A stretch of 64,000 bases of DNA, from the NCBI RefSeq assembly GCF_963259705.1, contig NC_081852.1, forward strand, positions 59,954,859 through 60,018,858, written 5' to 3'. The translations under genes and the position numbers were made by a program. Source of the DNA: Myotis daubentonii (taxonomy: Eukaryota; Chordata; Mammalia; Chiroptera; Vespertilionidae). Below, one piece after another: positions 43,215 through 54,129 of this stretch (the first letter of the stretch is position 1; each line of letters begins with the position of its first letter). The notes under the pieces were generated by a model. That model saw only the letters and a program-made list of their open reading frames with translations, ran no database searches and had not been told where the DNA came from.

Positions 43215-44149
43215 TGAAGAAGCCAAGGGATAGTACATATTAAGTGACTGGAAGCTACATATAGGCAAGAGACCAATTCTCCTCAATTGTTTTTGTTGTT
43301 TTTCATTCAGCACAAGCCCAATCAAAATTCCAGCAAGTTTTTACTATAAAAAACTTTAAGATGAATAAAAAAATGTGCATACAAATGCAAAGAGCCAAAA
43401 AGCCTTTTATAAAAAGGAAAAATAATTGGACTGTGTTTGTCCAAGTCCCTTGAGAAGCAAATGCAAGGATGTAATGAGGGAAATGCCTGAGTGACAGGAG
43501 ATAGGGAGGGAGCGGGAAAGCTGGAGAGGCCTGCAGCAGGTGGACGGGGAAGCAGGAGTGAGCCGGCGGGAGGAGAAACACCCTGGCTGCCAGGAAGTCT
43601 AAGCAAACTGTACCAGACCAGAGGCATCCTCGAGCCAAATCTGGCATCAGACAAGTCCTGGCCTCCCGAGACAGGACCTGCTGCAGTCAGCGTTAGTGGG
43701 GAGTGGCCTCCCATAAACAGAGTGGGGCTTGGGTCCATCCCCCTCCCTGCGGCTGGAGGCCTCTGAGCCAGCCCTGTGACCGCCACACTTACTCGATTCC
43801 TGTAAGGCTACAGTGATCAGGACAGTGGTGTTGGCGGAGGGACAGGTACATGGACCCAGGAACAGTACAGGGAGCCCAGAGATGACCTGTGCTGCAGCTT
43901 CGAGCAGCTTCTGACAAAGATCCAAAGTGACCCAGTGGAGAAAGGACCGCATTTGTAACAGACAGCACTGGAACAACAAAGTCAATGTGGAGGAACCCAC
44001 ACATCAATGTGGAGGAACCCACACTGGACACCTGAGCTAGCAGGACAGTTCTTAGACCGAAAGCTAACATTACACAATTTCAGAAGGAAACACAGGAGAA
44101 ATCTTTGCATCAGCAGTGGTCTAAGATTTCTTAAGTTTCTTAGCAAAGT

Positions 44150-44310
44150 CACCATATGTCATGTCATGACACACCTGTGACATAGGTACTTTATATCCCT
44201 GTGTAAACGTGAAGAACTGGAGATGCAGAGAGGCTGAGCTCCTGCCCAAGTTCACATATAAGTGACACACGTGGGACTCCATGCCGGCTATGTGGATGCG
44301 AACAATACCA
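44150..44310 (-). repeat. MIR SINE relic
   Basis: Antisense MIR core order: AACTGGAGATGCAGAGAGGC, CCCAAGTTCACATATAAGTG, GACTCCATGCC. Strongly diverged, as expected for this ancient family. Confidence 0.7.
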
Positions 44311-44583
44311 CAGACGCCCAGAGGAGCCCAGGCTGAGGGAGCTGGGGAGGGGGGTCAGGAAGAGGACTGCAGAGCCTGGGGACCAGCTGGACAGAGCATG
44401 GTTCCCACATAGGTCCCCATTGGCCGATGGATGCAGAGACGTCACCTGCGCCACTCCAGACCATGTGCTGAGTCTGTCAGAGAGAGTAAGAGCAAAACTT
44501 GTAACTGAAGGAGTTGGTTCATCTTCATGCTGCATTGAGTTTGCCAACGGATCCTCATGGTCTGTCTACACTCTACTCAATAC

Positions 44584-44645
44584 TGTGTGTGCGTGCCTGT
44601 TTGTGTGTGTGTGTGCGCGCGCGCATGTGCACACGCACACAAGCA
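44584..44645. repeat. GT/GC/CA alternating tract
   Basis: GTGTGTGTGTGCGCGCGCGC, then ATGTGCACACGCACACAAGC: the GT half and the CA half are partial inverted complements around a GCGC centre. Strict purine-pyrimidine alternation favours Z-DNA. Confidence 0.9.
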
Positions 44646-44716
44646 CGAGCGGAGGTAGCCAACATGCTTTTATAGCTTCATGATTTCACCAGGAGAGAAA
44701 TCAGGAAGAACATGCC

Positions 44717-44783
44717 CACTAAATCAGCGGTCGCCAACTGGTGGTCTGTGAGGTCCGAAAGGTTGGCGACCGCTGCCCTAAAC
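44717..44783 (+). mobile_element. 51-bp hAT-like micro-element
   Basis: 44725-44775 begins CAGCGGTCGCCAAC and ends GTTGGCGACCGCTG, 14-bp perfect inverted repeats separated by only 23 bp. Flanks CACTAAAT and CCCTAAAC match at 6 of 8 positions, compatible with an aged 8-bp duplication. It is too short for anything except termini. Confidence 0.75.
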
Positions 44784-47590
44784 AATGGTTTTTCCCTGAA
44801 ATAATACAAACATCCATGACGACATGGGCCAAAAGGCAGGGCTGACGTGGGTTCAGAGCCACAGGTCAGCCGCCCAGATCGATTGTGAATCAATGTGCAA
44901 GTTAAAACCTAGAAGAGGGATTTCTTACTTAGGCACCTCAAGTTTCCGCACTGCCATCAGAAAGTAGAGTCCACACTGCAAATGGAAGTTACCAATGAGG
45001 CCCAAGCCTGCCTAGGTGACAGCAATCACAGCAAATGAGCCAGGTCGGAGCGCACCCCCAGCCACAGCCCACAGTCGGCTGACACCCGGGTGACGGGTGG
45101 AAATTGGTCTCCGGTGACAGCGAGCAGGACTGCATCGCAATGGAAGGACACAGAGGGTGAGAGGACGAGGCAACTGCCTGCAGCTCATCTCGTATCTCCG
45201 TGAGCGTGGTGAGCAGGAACAAAATAGAGAGACAGCATTTTAAGGAGCCGCAGCTCGGCATGGCCCCCACTCACGGCTGTGACCAAGAACTTCTAGAGAT
45301 CCGCGGTGGCTCCTGGGAGTGGGGCTGAAGGGTCGCTTATCTTTGGAACCGAAGTGCTGGCACTTGGCCAGTGCTCAGTGAACAGACAAATGAATGAATG
45401 AATGAACCCACAATGAATGACTAGGCACGAGAGCCGGTTCTCTGTTCCCAGAGCCTGACACAGGCCCCAGTGGACAGAGTAGCTTCTGAGGAACCATCGC
45501 TCCCCAAAAAAGCCTGCTCCCAGCCAAGCCAGCCCCCCTCACTGTGTAGAGCATGGCTTCGTGCCGGGGCTCCCTGACCCTCAGAGGGTCCCTCAGAGAA
45601 CAGCCACGACACGATTTCATTCCAGCCTCAAGGCAACAGCCACACGGCCCTTGTGACCTCAGGGTGGAGAGAGGTGTTTGTGGTGGGGTCCCTCATCCTT
45701 GCCAGGCCACACTGTCACCCCGACTGCTAAGGTCCTAGCAAACCTGTGCCCCCCAACAAAACAAAACAAAACAAAAACAACAGCAGCTGGCCGCCTCTCT
45801 GGACAGCATGGGAGGCTGAGAGACAAACAGCTGGCCAAGGACATCTCGGAGCCAAATGCGATGTGACTCGGTTCTGTCTGTGGGGCAGAGCCCGGGAAAC
45901 GCCATCCCATCTGCATCTCAGGTCAGTGTCACTGGCAATCAAGTGCTCTTTTCTCACCCTGCGCTGGGTGACAGTCCCAAGGCAGGTCCGATGTGACCGC
46001 TTCTCCACGTCTCCCTCCTTGGAGATAATCAGCTCCGACTGAGCTGTCTCCCAGCTCCTGTTCACCACAGGACGCTGGCTGCAGGAGGAAGGTCCCAGCT
46101 ACCTCCCAGGGACGCGTGTCTAGCTCTATCAGGAAATGTGACCAAGTCGCGGGAGGGGGCATTGGTCACTCCCCACCGGAACGGCTGCCCCGCCCCACCC
46201 CTGCCATCCTCTGGCGCACAGGGAACCTGCTCCCTAAGGAAGAGCATGGCTCCCTCGGGGACCAGCCCCCTAGAGACTGCAAGCGTGGCCATCGGGTGGG
46301 AGGGAGAGGGGCGGCTCGCCCACCGTGGCAGGGGTCCTGAGGCACAGCCAGAGCAGAAGGGCACCAGCACTGGTCCAGCAGCTGCGGGGTCTGCCCAGAT
46401 CACTGTCCTTTCAGTGGCCTGTCCATGGAAGATGTCTCCACGGCAGGTTGCAGGGTCGCCTGCTGCCTGAGCTTGGGAACCGAGGCCCAGCTGGCCCCCG
46501 CGCCTCGGGCAGCGCATCACCACACCCTGTGCTCCCGTCCACCTCTTTCCTTCTCTACTGAGGACACTACTGTGGTTCCCACAGATTATAAATGTTTGAC
46601 TGTAAAAAAAAAAAAAAAAAGAAAGAAATAGACTGAGAACTTCCTGTGTGACCCCACGTTGTTGACACATCTGTTTAGATCTCGAAATTAAAATTACAGC
46701 TTGCAGAGTCCTCCAGAATAGAGCGAAGGACGCCACAGTGCCGCGTTTCGTGACAGAAAAACACTCAATCATGCATATATTATGCCACATAAAAGTGAGC
46801 TGCTTTGTTAATTTGAGTCATCAAAATTTATTAATCACTCCTTGTGTGCGAGGCATTGTTCCGGGACCATAAGCGCAGCTGGAATACAAAGGGAGGAAGG
46901 CACGCTCCGTCTCCCCTGGCAACCACAGGCCCACCCGGCGGAGAAGAGCCATTCCGCTCCACCGAAACCCAGTGCAAGTAACTGACTTAAGGAGCAAGTC
47001 AACATCACGGACGCCAAGGAGACGCAGCCATTAGCTATGAACCAGAAAGGAAGACCTGGGCAGAGAGAGAGCATCTTCGAAAGCTCTTCTTCTAATACGG
47101 CCCGGACACAGGTGTGGTGTCCACCGCGGCCCATCCGGAGCCCAGTCAGCTTCCTGTACACCCTCTCCCAGCCCCACGTGCAGTTTGTCACCGGGTCCCG
47201 CCTTCCTGCCCAATCGCCACTAATGAACTCTGGCTTCCAGGTCTCCCACCTGGACTGGCCCCGCCTCCAGTCTCCCTCCCCCGACCACACCGACCTTGGA
47301 GGAAATGCCAGCATCTGGACTAAAGCCATTCAGGGCTCCACGCTGCCCTCAAGGTGAAGACCAAAGTCATCTTTAAGAGGCTCCGAAGGTGGGCTCTTCT
47401 CTCCCTGCTCACGTCCAAAACGTTACTATCAGTCAGCTCCCTGCATGTGTCCTGCTAGGCTCTACGCTAGGAGCCCCTGATTCCATTCCATCCCACAGCA
47501 GGTATTTCATGTGTCACCATGGAGATCACTGCCTCTGTGACCTCAGACCTGGTTGTGTGGCTTCCTGTCACATCATCAGCCACCTGGCAT
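44784..47590. other. Unassigned noncoding DNA
   Basis: No gene recognised. An AATG run at 45394-45416 preceded by a GTGCTCAGTGAACAGAC stretch may be an L2-type tail. An A17 tract lies at 46604-46620. A CAAAA run lies near 45760-45778. Open frames of up to 242 residues show no family features. Confidence 0.4.
46604..46620 (+). repeat. Orphan poly(A) tract
   Basis: Seventeen A residues follow TTATAAATGTTTGACTGT; a TATAAA word lies 14-20 bp upstream. This looks like the 3' end of a retroposed transcript, but no SINE head and no target duplication were identified. Confidence 0.45.
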
Positions 47591-47665
47591 AGTGCCTGAC
47601 CCCTAGTAGATGCTTAGTAGATGGTAGATATAGATAGACAGACAGACAGATGATAGGTAGATTAG
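47591..47665. repeat. L2-like tail and GATA/GACA repeat
   Basis: GTGCCTGACCCCTAGTAGATGC resembles an L2/MIR tail and is followed by an imperfect GATA/GACA array. Confidence 0.6.
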
Positions 47666-47801
47666 AGAGATGATGGAAGGGCGGGTGGGGAGGGGTGGAG
47701 AGGAGGTAAGGGAGGAAGAGAAAGTCTTTACATTCACCCGAGCTGTGAAGCATTGATAACTGACAACCGGAAGACACTGGGAAGGGGCATTCAGCAGCAC
47801 G
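47666..47801. other. Unassigned spacer
   Basis: Short unique DNA between the GATA/GACA array and the old LTR; nothing recognised. Confidence 0.4.
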
Positions 47802-48148
47802 TGCCTCAGTCCATTCAGGCTGCCGTAACAAAACACCATTAACAGCAGAAATATATCGCGCACAGCTCTGGAGGCTGGCAAATCCAGGATCGAGGGGCCA
47901 ACACAGTCACCTCTGGTGGCAGCATTCTGCCTCCTGGGTGGCAGCCACCCCTTCTCGCTGTGTCCTCACATGCTAGCAGGGGTGAGGAGCTCTCGGGAGC
48001 CTCCTGATAAGGGACTAATCCATTCATGAGGGCCTCACACTCATGACTTAAGCATCTTCTAAAAGCCCCGCCTACTAAAACCATCACATTAGACACTAGG
48101 TTTCAACACATGAATTTGGGAGGGGATGCCAACGTTCAGACCACAGCA
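47802..48148 (-). mobile_element. MLT1/MST-type MaLR solo LTR (minus)
   Basis: Read in reverse it has the MaLR LTR order. On the plus strand: CAGTCCATTCAGGCTGCCGT, CTCTGGAGGCTGGCAAATCC, TCGCTGTGTCCTCACATGC, AGGGACTAATCCATTCATGA, then CACATGAATTTGGGAGGGG and CAGACCACAGCA. It is old and noncoding. Flanking 5-mers do not match, so the ends are approximate. Confidence 0.8.
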
Positions 48149-48275
48149 AGGTGCCAAGGCTGGGAAGCAGAAAACACAGGTCCTCCCCAGGGACTTTCAA
48201 AAGAGAGGCAGAGAATGAGAAATTCCCTCAGAAAGGCAGGTTGAGGCCTTGAAGGTCAGGCTAAGGCAGGAGATA

Positions 48276-48340
48276 AAACTTCTACCACCGGGTGCTCCAG
48301 TCGCACAATCGGTTAGCGCGAGGTACTTAAACTTCTACCA
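48276..48340 (+). mobile_element. tRNA-Ile(UAU) 5'-half insertion with 12-bp TSDs
   Basis: 48294-48328 (35 nt) reads GCTCCAGTCGCACAATCGGT TAGCGCG, then AGGTACTT. It matches the 5' half of mammalian tRNA-Ile(UAU), including acceptor 5' strand, D arm and start of the anticodon loop, with about three mismatches, and stops in the anticodon loop. The identical 12-mer AAACTTCTACCA lies at 48276-48287 and 48329-48340. Six bases (CCGGGT) precede the tRNA part. There is no poly(A) tail, no 3' half and no terminator, so it is not a tRNA gene. Confidence 0.75.
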
Positions 48341-48398
48341 TCGCCACCCTGGGTGGGAGTTGCCGGCCCACCTCAAACCATAAACAAAGGAAAACATA

Positions 48399-48595
48399 GC
48401 CCATCCAGTGTGGCTCAGTGATTGAGCATTGACCTATGAACCAAGAGGTCACTGGTTCGATTCCCAGTCAGGGCACATGCCCAGGTTGAGGCTCAAACCC
48501 CAGTAGGGAGTGTGAAGGATTCCCTCTCATCACTGATGTTTCTATCTCTCTCTTCCTCTCCCTTCCCCTCTGAAATAAATAAAAATATTTTTTTT
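48399..48595 (+). mobile_element. VES-type SINE (plus)
   Basis: Head GCCCATCCAGTGTGGCTCAG, B-box region TGGTTCGATTCCCAG, shortened middle (GTGTGAAGGATTCC), pyrimidine tract and AATAAATAAAAATATTTTTT tail. No convincing target duplication seen. Confidence 0.9.
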
Positions 48596-48743
48596 AATTG
48601 AAGAGTACGAAATGCTTCCTGACTCAGACTCCACAATCAGAATAAGACATTGTCAGAAAGGAAGACTAGAGACCAATAAACAGATTTTTAAAAATTCTAA
48701 ATAAAATGTTATTTCAGCAAATTGTCCACCAATATTTTAAATG

Positions 48744-49000
48744 AATAATAATATATCATGATGCCCTAACCGGTTTGGCTCAGTGGATAGAGTGTCGGCC
48801 TGCAGACTGAAGGGTCCCAGGCTCGATTCTGGTCAAGGGCATGTACTGTGGTTGTGGGCACATCCCCAGTGGGGGGTGTGCAGGAGGCAGCTGATCGATG
48901 TTTCTCTCTCATCAATGTTTCTGACTCTCTGTCCCTCTCCCTTCCTCTCTGTAAAAAATCAATAAAATATATTTTTAAAAATAATAATAATATATCATGA
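48744..49000 (+). mobile_element. VES-type SINE (plus) with perfect 18-bp TSDs
   Basis: Body 48763-48982: head GCCCTAACCGGTTTGGCTCA, then GTGGATAGAGTG, B-box region CAGGCTCGATTCTGG, ending in an AATAAAATATATTTTTAAAA tail. AATAATAATATATCATGA is duplicated exactly at 48744-48761 and 48983-49000, indicating a fairly recent insertion. Confidence 0.96.
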
Positions 49001-50083
49001 CAAAGGAAGCTTTATTCCAGAAATGCAAAGATTGTTTAACATTTGAAAATTAATCATCGTAATTCACCACATTACCAAACTAAAAAAATAAAAGCCACAT
49101 GATCATCTCAAATGAATAGAAAGGGCATTTTGCAAAATCCAACTTCTGATTCCCCCTTTAAAACTCTTAGGAAATGAGAAGTGAAAGGGAACTCCCCAAG
49201 CCGATAGGGACCACCTATGCGAAAACTACAGCTGCCGTGATACCTTACGGAGAATGTTTTCCCATAAGATCAGGAACAAGACAGGGGTGTCTACCCTCAT
49301 CACTCCATCAATATCGTATTGAAGGTTCTGTCCAGTGCGCTCAGGCCAGAAAGAGAAATGAAAAGCATGCCGATCGACCCGGGAGAAGTGAAGCTGTGTC
49401 TATTCTGAGATGAGTCATCGATGACAATAATTCAATGAAATCTATCAATGCTACTAGGAGAAATAAGTGAGCCTAACAAGATTGCAGTGTAGAAATAACA
49501 CCAGTGCCCCAAAATCAATTTTACTGCTAGACCAGAAATCAATCAGAAATTTAAATATTAAAACTATATCATTTGCATTTAAAACATGGAAAATAAATAA
49601 GTCCAACAAAATATGTGTGTAAAATAAAAAATGTACACAATATTGCTAGGAGAAATTAAAGACCAATAAATAGAGATACACACTGCGTTCAGAGGTCAGA
49701 AGACACAATAGTGTTACGATATCAATTTTCCCAAAATTTATTTAGAAATACACAGCCATTCCAAACAGAATCCCACCAAAGTTTTTGTTAAAATTTACAA
49801 ACTGATTCTAAAATTCACATAGAATTGCACGAGGACCTACAATGGTGAAAAGCGGTGGAGAAAAAAGACATCGGGTGGATAGCACCACCTCCCTTGAAGG
49901 CTTGTTAGTAAGTTAGCAATCAAATTAGTGCTTTATAGGATTCCAGCAATAGACGCACAAACACAAACACTGAGGTCAAAAGGCAGGTCAGTGGGAAGGG
50001 ACAGGGTTTACAGCAAATGGTGCTGGGAAAACCAACTTTCTACATGGCGGGAAAAATCAACTTTGCAAGTTGCCTCATGCAAA

Positions 50084-50215
50084 TACAGGGAGTCCCCCCA
50101 AAATGTACACACACTGTAACAGCTGGTAGGTCGATTTTGAAAATGAAATGTATTTTAATAAACACTGTCTTTATAATTATTCAAAGTGTGTATACACATT
50201 GTTGGGACACCTGTA
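50084..50215 (+). mobile_element. Mariner-like MITE flanked by TA
   Basis: 50086-50213 (128 bp) starts CAGGGAGTCCCCCCAAAATG and ends TTGTTGGGACACCTG. The ends are decayed inverted repeats of about 27 bp of the form CAGG..GTCCC..AATGTATACACAC. It is flanked by TA on both sides, as Tc1/mariner insertion requires. No transposase. It interrupts the L1M relic. Confidence 0.75.
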
Positions 50216-51300
50216 TACCATACACATAGTATATATCCATTCCACACACGGAATTTAACGCAAAGTGTTTCATAGACCTAAAAGGGAAACCTAAGCTATA
50301 AAACTTCTAGAAGAAAATAGAGACAGAGCAACATATTTGTGACTTTAATTTAGGTAAAAAGTTGTTGGATCCACAAAAGAAAAAACTTATAAATTGGTGC
50401 TCATAGAAACTGTAAATTTCTGCTCTTTGAAAGGCACTCTAAGAGAATGAAAAAATATTGGAGAAAACATTTTCAAATCATACATCTAATGAAGGACTTG
50501 AGTCCAGGACATACAAAAGCACTCTTACAACTCAGTTAAAAAAACAACAAGCAACCCAATCAAAACATTGTCACAAAATTTAAATAAACATTTCCCCGTA
50601 GAAGATATGCAACTAGCTAATAAACACACGAAAAGATGCTTAATACATTAGGGAACTAGCAATTAAAGCAGCAATGAGGTACCACTTCACATTTATTAGA
50701 TTGGCTTTAATAATTTTTAAAAGACCGTGACAAATGGGGGGGGAGAATGTAGAAAAATTGGCACCCTCATGCATTGCTGGTCTGAGTGTACCATGGTGCA
50801 TCTGCTTGAAAAATGCGTGTCTCAGAAAGTTAAACATAAATGTGCCATATGATCTAGCGATTCTACTCTTAGGAATACACCCAACAGAGTGAAAATATAC
50901 ATTCACCCAAAAGCGTTTGCATATTTCTTTGATGTATATTATGAACATTTACTGATAACATCCCAAAATTGGCAACAGCCTAAATGCCCATCAATTGGTA
51001 GATAGACAGTGGAAAGCCATTCTGTAGTAAAAGGGGAAAAGTGGAGGTACGCTCTACAATATGGATGAACCTCACAAACATTATGTGAGTGAAAGAAACC
51101 AGGCCCAAGAACCCACCTATTGCATGGTTTGATTTATGAGAAATATCCAGAAAAGGCAAAGCTACACAGAAAAGCAGATGGGCGGTTGCCCAGCAATCAT
51201 CCTGAGGTGCTGAAAAGGTTCTAAAACTGATTAATGGCCATGGTTGCACAACTCAGTCAATTGGCTTTAAATTTAAAAAATAAATTTACATTTAAAAAGC

Positions 51301-54129
51301 ATACTTAAAAGGGTGACATATCTGATACGCAAAATATGACGATCAAGGTAAGTTAAAACAAGCCACAGAAGTGGCTCAAAAATGTACTAGGTGTGTCCCT
51401 AAAGTTTTTCAGGGATTTGTGATCAAAACTGTATTTTAGGGAGACAAATCCTGTAGTTGTTTGAAGGATGGATCAGATACGTGAGCGTGACAGGTCTGAA
51501 GTAACAGAACTACTACATAGGATACCTCTTGGTAGAACATGTGTCTGGCATAAAAATCTGAGGTTAATCGAGGCCCATTTCAAAAGCTCATGCCCCAGAA
51601 TAGACAAAAGACTCTCCTCGCTTCATCAACATCTCGCCCCCAGTAACAAACCACCAGGTCAGGCGGAATCAGACCAAGTGAGCCAACGCCTCTGACTCGC
51701 AGCGTCTTCTCGGCTCTGACACTTGACAACGTTGACACGGCGTCTGAATCACACTTTCCTGACGCAGCAAGTCTGTCTCCCGTCCCAGCATATCCTGTCG
51801 TTGTGACAAGTCGGAAATATGACAGGGCTGATGTTCTGTGCCAAACTCCATTCAGCAGGTGACTGAAGTGCCTTCCCTGTCTGAAAACTAGAGCCATCTG
51901 CCAGCTGGAGGCGAGTGACACCGGCGACCTCCAACGCGGAGTTTAAGAGCAGATGATGTCTGGGCCATTTTCATTGTGACCAAGTGTCTCGCTCCAGTGC
52001 ACATACAGTGCATGGGTCAAAGAAAGGATTTTTTGCAACATCCAGGGTTGCACTGGCTTGAACGAGGGGGGCTGGCCTCCCCGACAATTCCTTGCTTTGG
52101 TTTCTAGGAGAATCGCTGCTTCCTCTTAAAATCTTCCTGTAATCACGCCCTAATGTGATCCTTCCTCCGAAACCTTCCTGAAATCATTACTATTTGGACT
52201 TTGGTCTTGGCTGCCTTTGAACCACGGCCGGGGCTACGTGATGTGCTGGACCAGGCAGCAGCCACGTCCGCCCGGTTGTCACTCACGCTGACACCGCCTC
52301 TCATCCCATCACCCGGGAGGGACCATCCCTTTCATTTGTCGGAAATCCAACCACGTGCATGGCGCCCTCTCCGGTTATGGTGAAGGTTAAGGAGGAAGTA
52401 GTGGGGCGGTTCGCACAGTGGGAAGCCGGCCTGGACGGTGCAGCTGTGCGGGGCGGGCAGGCTGGGAGGGACCCTGACGGGAAGGGCCAGTGTGTGCTGG
52501 ATCCCATTCAGGGGCCCAGGCTCCATCCTCTGAAAGAGAAGCTCCATCCCACAGTGTGAGAGCTCAGGCTGACCTGGGAAGTCTCAGGAAGACGCTTTCT
52601 AACGCCCGGACGGCGTGAGCTCCAGACAGACGCCCAGTCGGACATGAAGTCACCACAGGAGCCGGAGATCGGGCAGCTGGAAAGGGTGGTGTCAGGTGAC
52701 CAGCGCTGAGACCGCGATTGAGCGTGGCCGCTGTTTCTTCTCTGACGTACGTCCTATAATTTCATGCTTATCAAAATCCTGGAACATTAAGTAAAGATTA
52801 TGCCGAGTATGGTTCAACGGAGGCATAAAGATATGGAATCGACATTAGGAAGATGTGTAAAATTATTCATGTGAGAGTTTACATTTTCAAAGAGGCAAAC
52901 CTGTTATTAGAAACACTCAAATATATATAATGTTTCATGCCAAACAATTAACTTGTTTCCTATGATTTTATAAGACAATAGTCAAAAAAGTATTGGCCGC
53001 TATTAACAGATCAGAGATTCTTTACCTAAGATAGGAAACTCCCTAACATTTAAGAAAACATGTTTTTATATACTTTTGCTTCTTTTTTCTAAGGCGGAGA
53101 CCCCTAAGTTTCACCCAATTTGCAAAGCAGCCCGTGACTCCCCAGCTGTGCGGCTGTGCCCGCCCTGCAGTGGGAATGCTGGTGGGGCGACAGCACAGCG
53201 GAGCTCAGAAGCCGCCTTGCCTGTGAGCGTTGGGGACCCCGGTGCCTCCAGGAGCCGGCCCCACAGTGTGTGCCTCACGCAGCCGCAGTGCCTGCCCCGC
53301 GACAGCACCGAGGTTCGCAGGGAAATCGGAGCCCAGACACACCCTCTGCCCAAGGGCGACACGAGGAGCCGATGGCCAAGGGCCTGGAAGGCCGTGCCTC
53401 TGCCGGGAGGGCCCAGGGCCTGCAGTGAGGAGTGAGTCTGGACGCAGAGTTCGGGGCGGGGCCAAGCACCCGCTCACAGCCCCCAGAACCGCCACATCTG
53501 TCACTGACCCGACCGCCACGGCCTCCAAGGAGCAGGGCTGACACTCTGCCTCCCCCTTCCGATGTCCATGGGACTTTTTCTCCTTCAGCCGATTCCGTTC
53601 AGGAGCCGTACAAAGAAGGGGATGCTGGGGATACTCCCGGCTCAGCGTGGCCAATGTACCCCACAGCAAGCCCTCCACGCCAGAGTCCTACTGCCCCAAA
53701 TCTAAAAATGCTGGGGACACAGAAGACGCTATTTCAAGGACATGGATGAACCTGAAAGAAATTACAAAAGGACTCGGAGGCTACAAACAACGCGAGTGTA
53801 GGACATCAGGGGAGCGCACATCTGGTGGCCGCCCGGGGTCACCGAATGGCCTCCGTGAGCCAGGGCTCCCACGGTCCGTCCCTGCAGAGTGACAGCACAG
53901 ACAACAGGAGCCCGACGTTCTAACCTGCAAACGAAGAATGTGGCTTCATGGCCCGACTCTGGCGCTGACAGGGGCACCCCGCCTCACCTGGGTTTGGGAA
54001 CCACACCTCCCTGGCTGCAGGACCCAAACAACACAAGCTGAGCAGGAAGCTTAAAGTGGCCTCGGGGAGTGAGCCCCTTGGTTTCCTGCCAGGAGCAAAT
54101 CCAAACACTCCCCCAAAGAGTCCCCAATA
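51301..54129. other. Unassigned noncoding DNA
   Basis: No gene recognised. TACTAGGTGTGTCCCTAAAG at about 51388 resembles a mariner terminus but no partner was found. An A+T-rich stretch at 52740-53060 is unassigned; the rest is G+C-rich. Confidence 0.4.

Larger units (their letters stand above)
41830..44130 (+). mobile_element. Composite L1 relic (plus) with nested insertions
   Basis: An ORF1-like piece (41830-42290, ACAAAAACTTTCCAAAGGTG) jumps to the ORF2 reverse-transcriptase region: GTACTGGTTTGCAGATG, AAAGCTACTGGAACTAATAA, GTGAATTAAG. It continues after the hAT (AGGTCAATATAGAAAAGC), after the SINE (CCCAATCAAAATTCCAGCA), and again from 43784 (TACAGTGATCAGGACAGTGG). Insertions are the hAT at 42514, the SINE at 42935, and about 350 unassigned bp near 43433-43783. 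A 21-bp tandem duplication (TCAATGTGGAGGAACCCACA) lies near 43981-44023. Noncoding. Confidence 0.82.
48598..51300 (+). mobile_element. L1M-type relic (plus), ORF2 to 3' end, with nested insertions
   Basis: L1 ORF2 words run in order: AGACTAGAGACCAATAAACA, TTTATTCCAGAAATGCAAAG (after the SINE), GGAACAAGACAGGGGTGTC, TCCAAACAGAATCCCACC, GCAAATGGTGCTGGGAAAAC. The 3' region follows: ATGCCCATCAATTGGTAG, ATGGATGAACCTCACAAACA, GAAATATCCAGAAAAGGC. All frames are broken, so no protein is made. A SINE (48763) and a mariner-like MITE (50086) are inserted. Confidence 0.85.

Noticed and set aside
48276..48340. A functional tRNA-Ile gene
   Set aside because: Only the 5' half is present. The anticodon stem 3' side, T arm, acceptor 3' side and terminator are missing.
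51468..51921. Transposase gene next to the mariner-like terminus
   Set aside because: Frames on either strand lack the helix-turn-helix and DDE/D spacing of mariner transposase.
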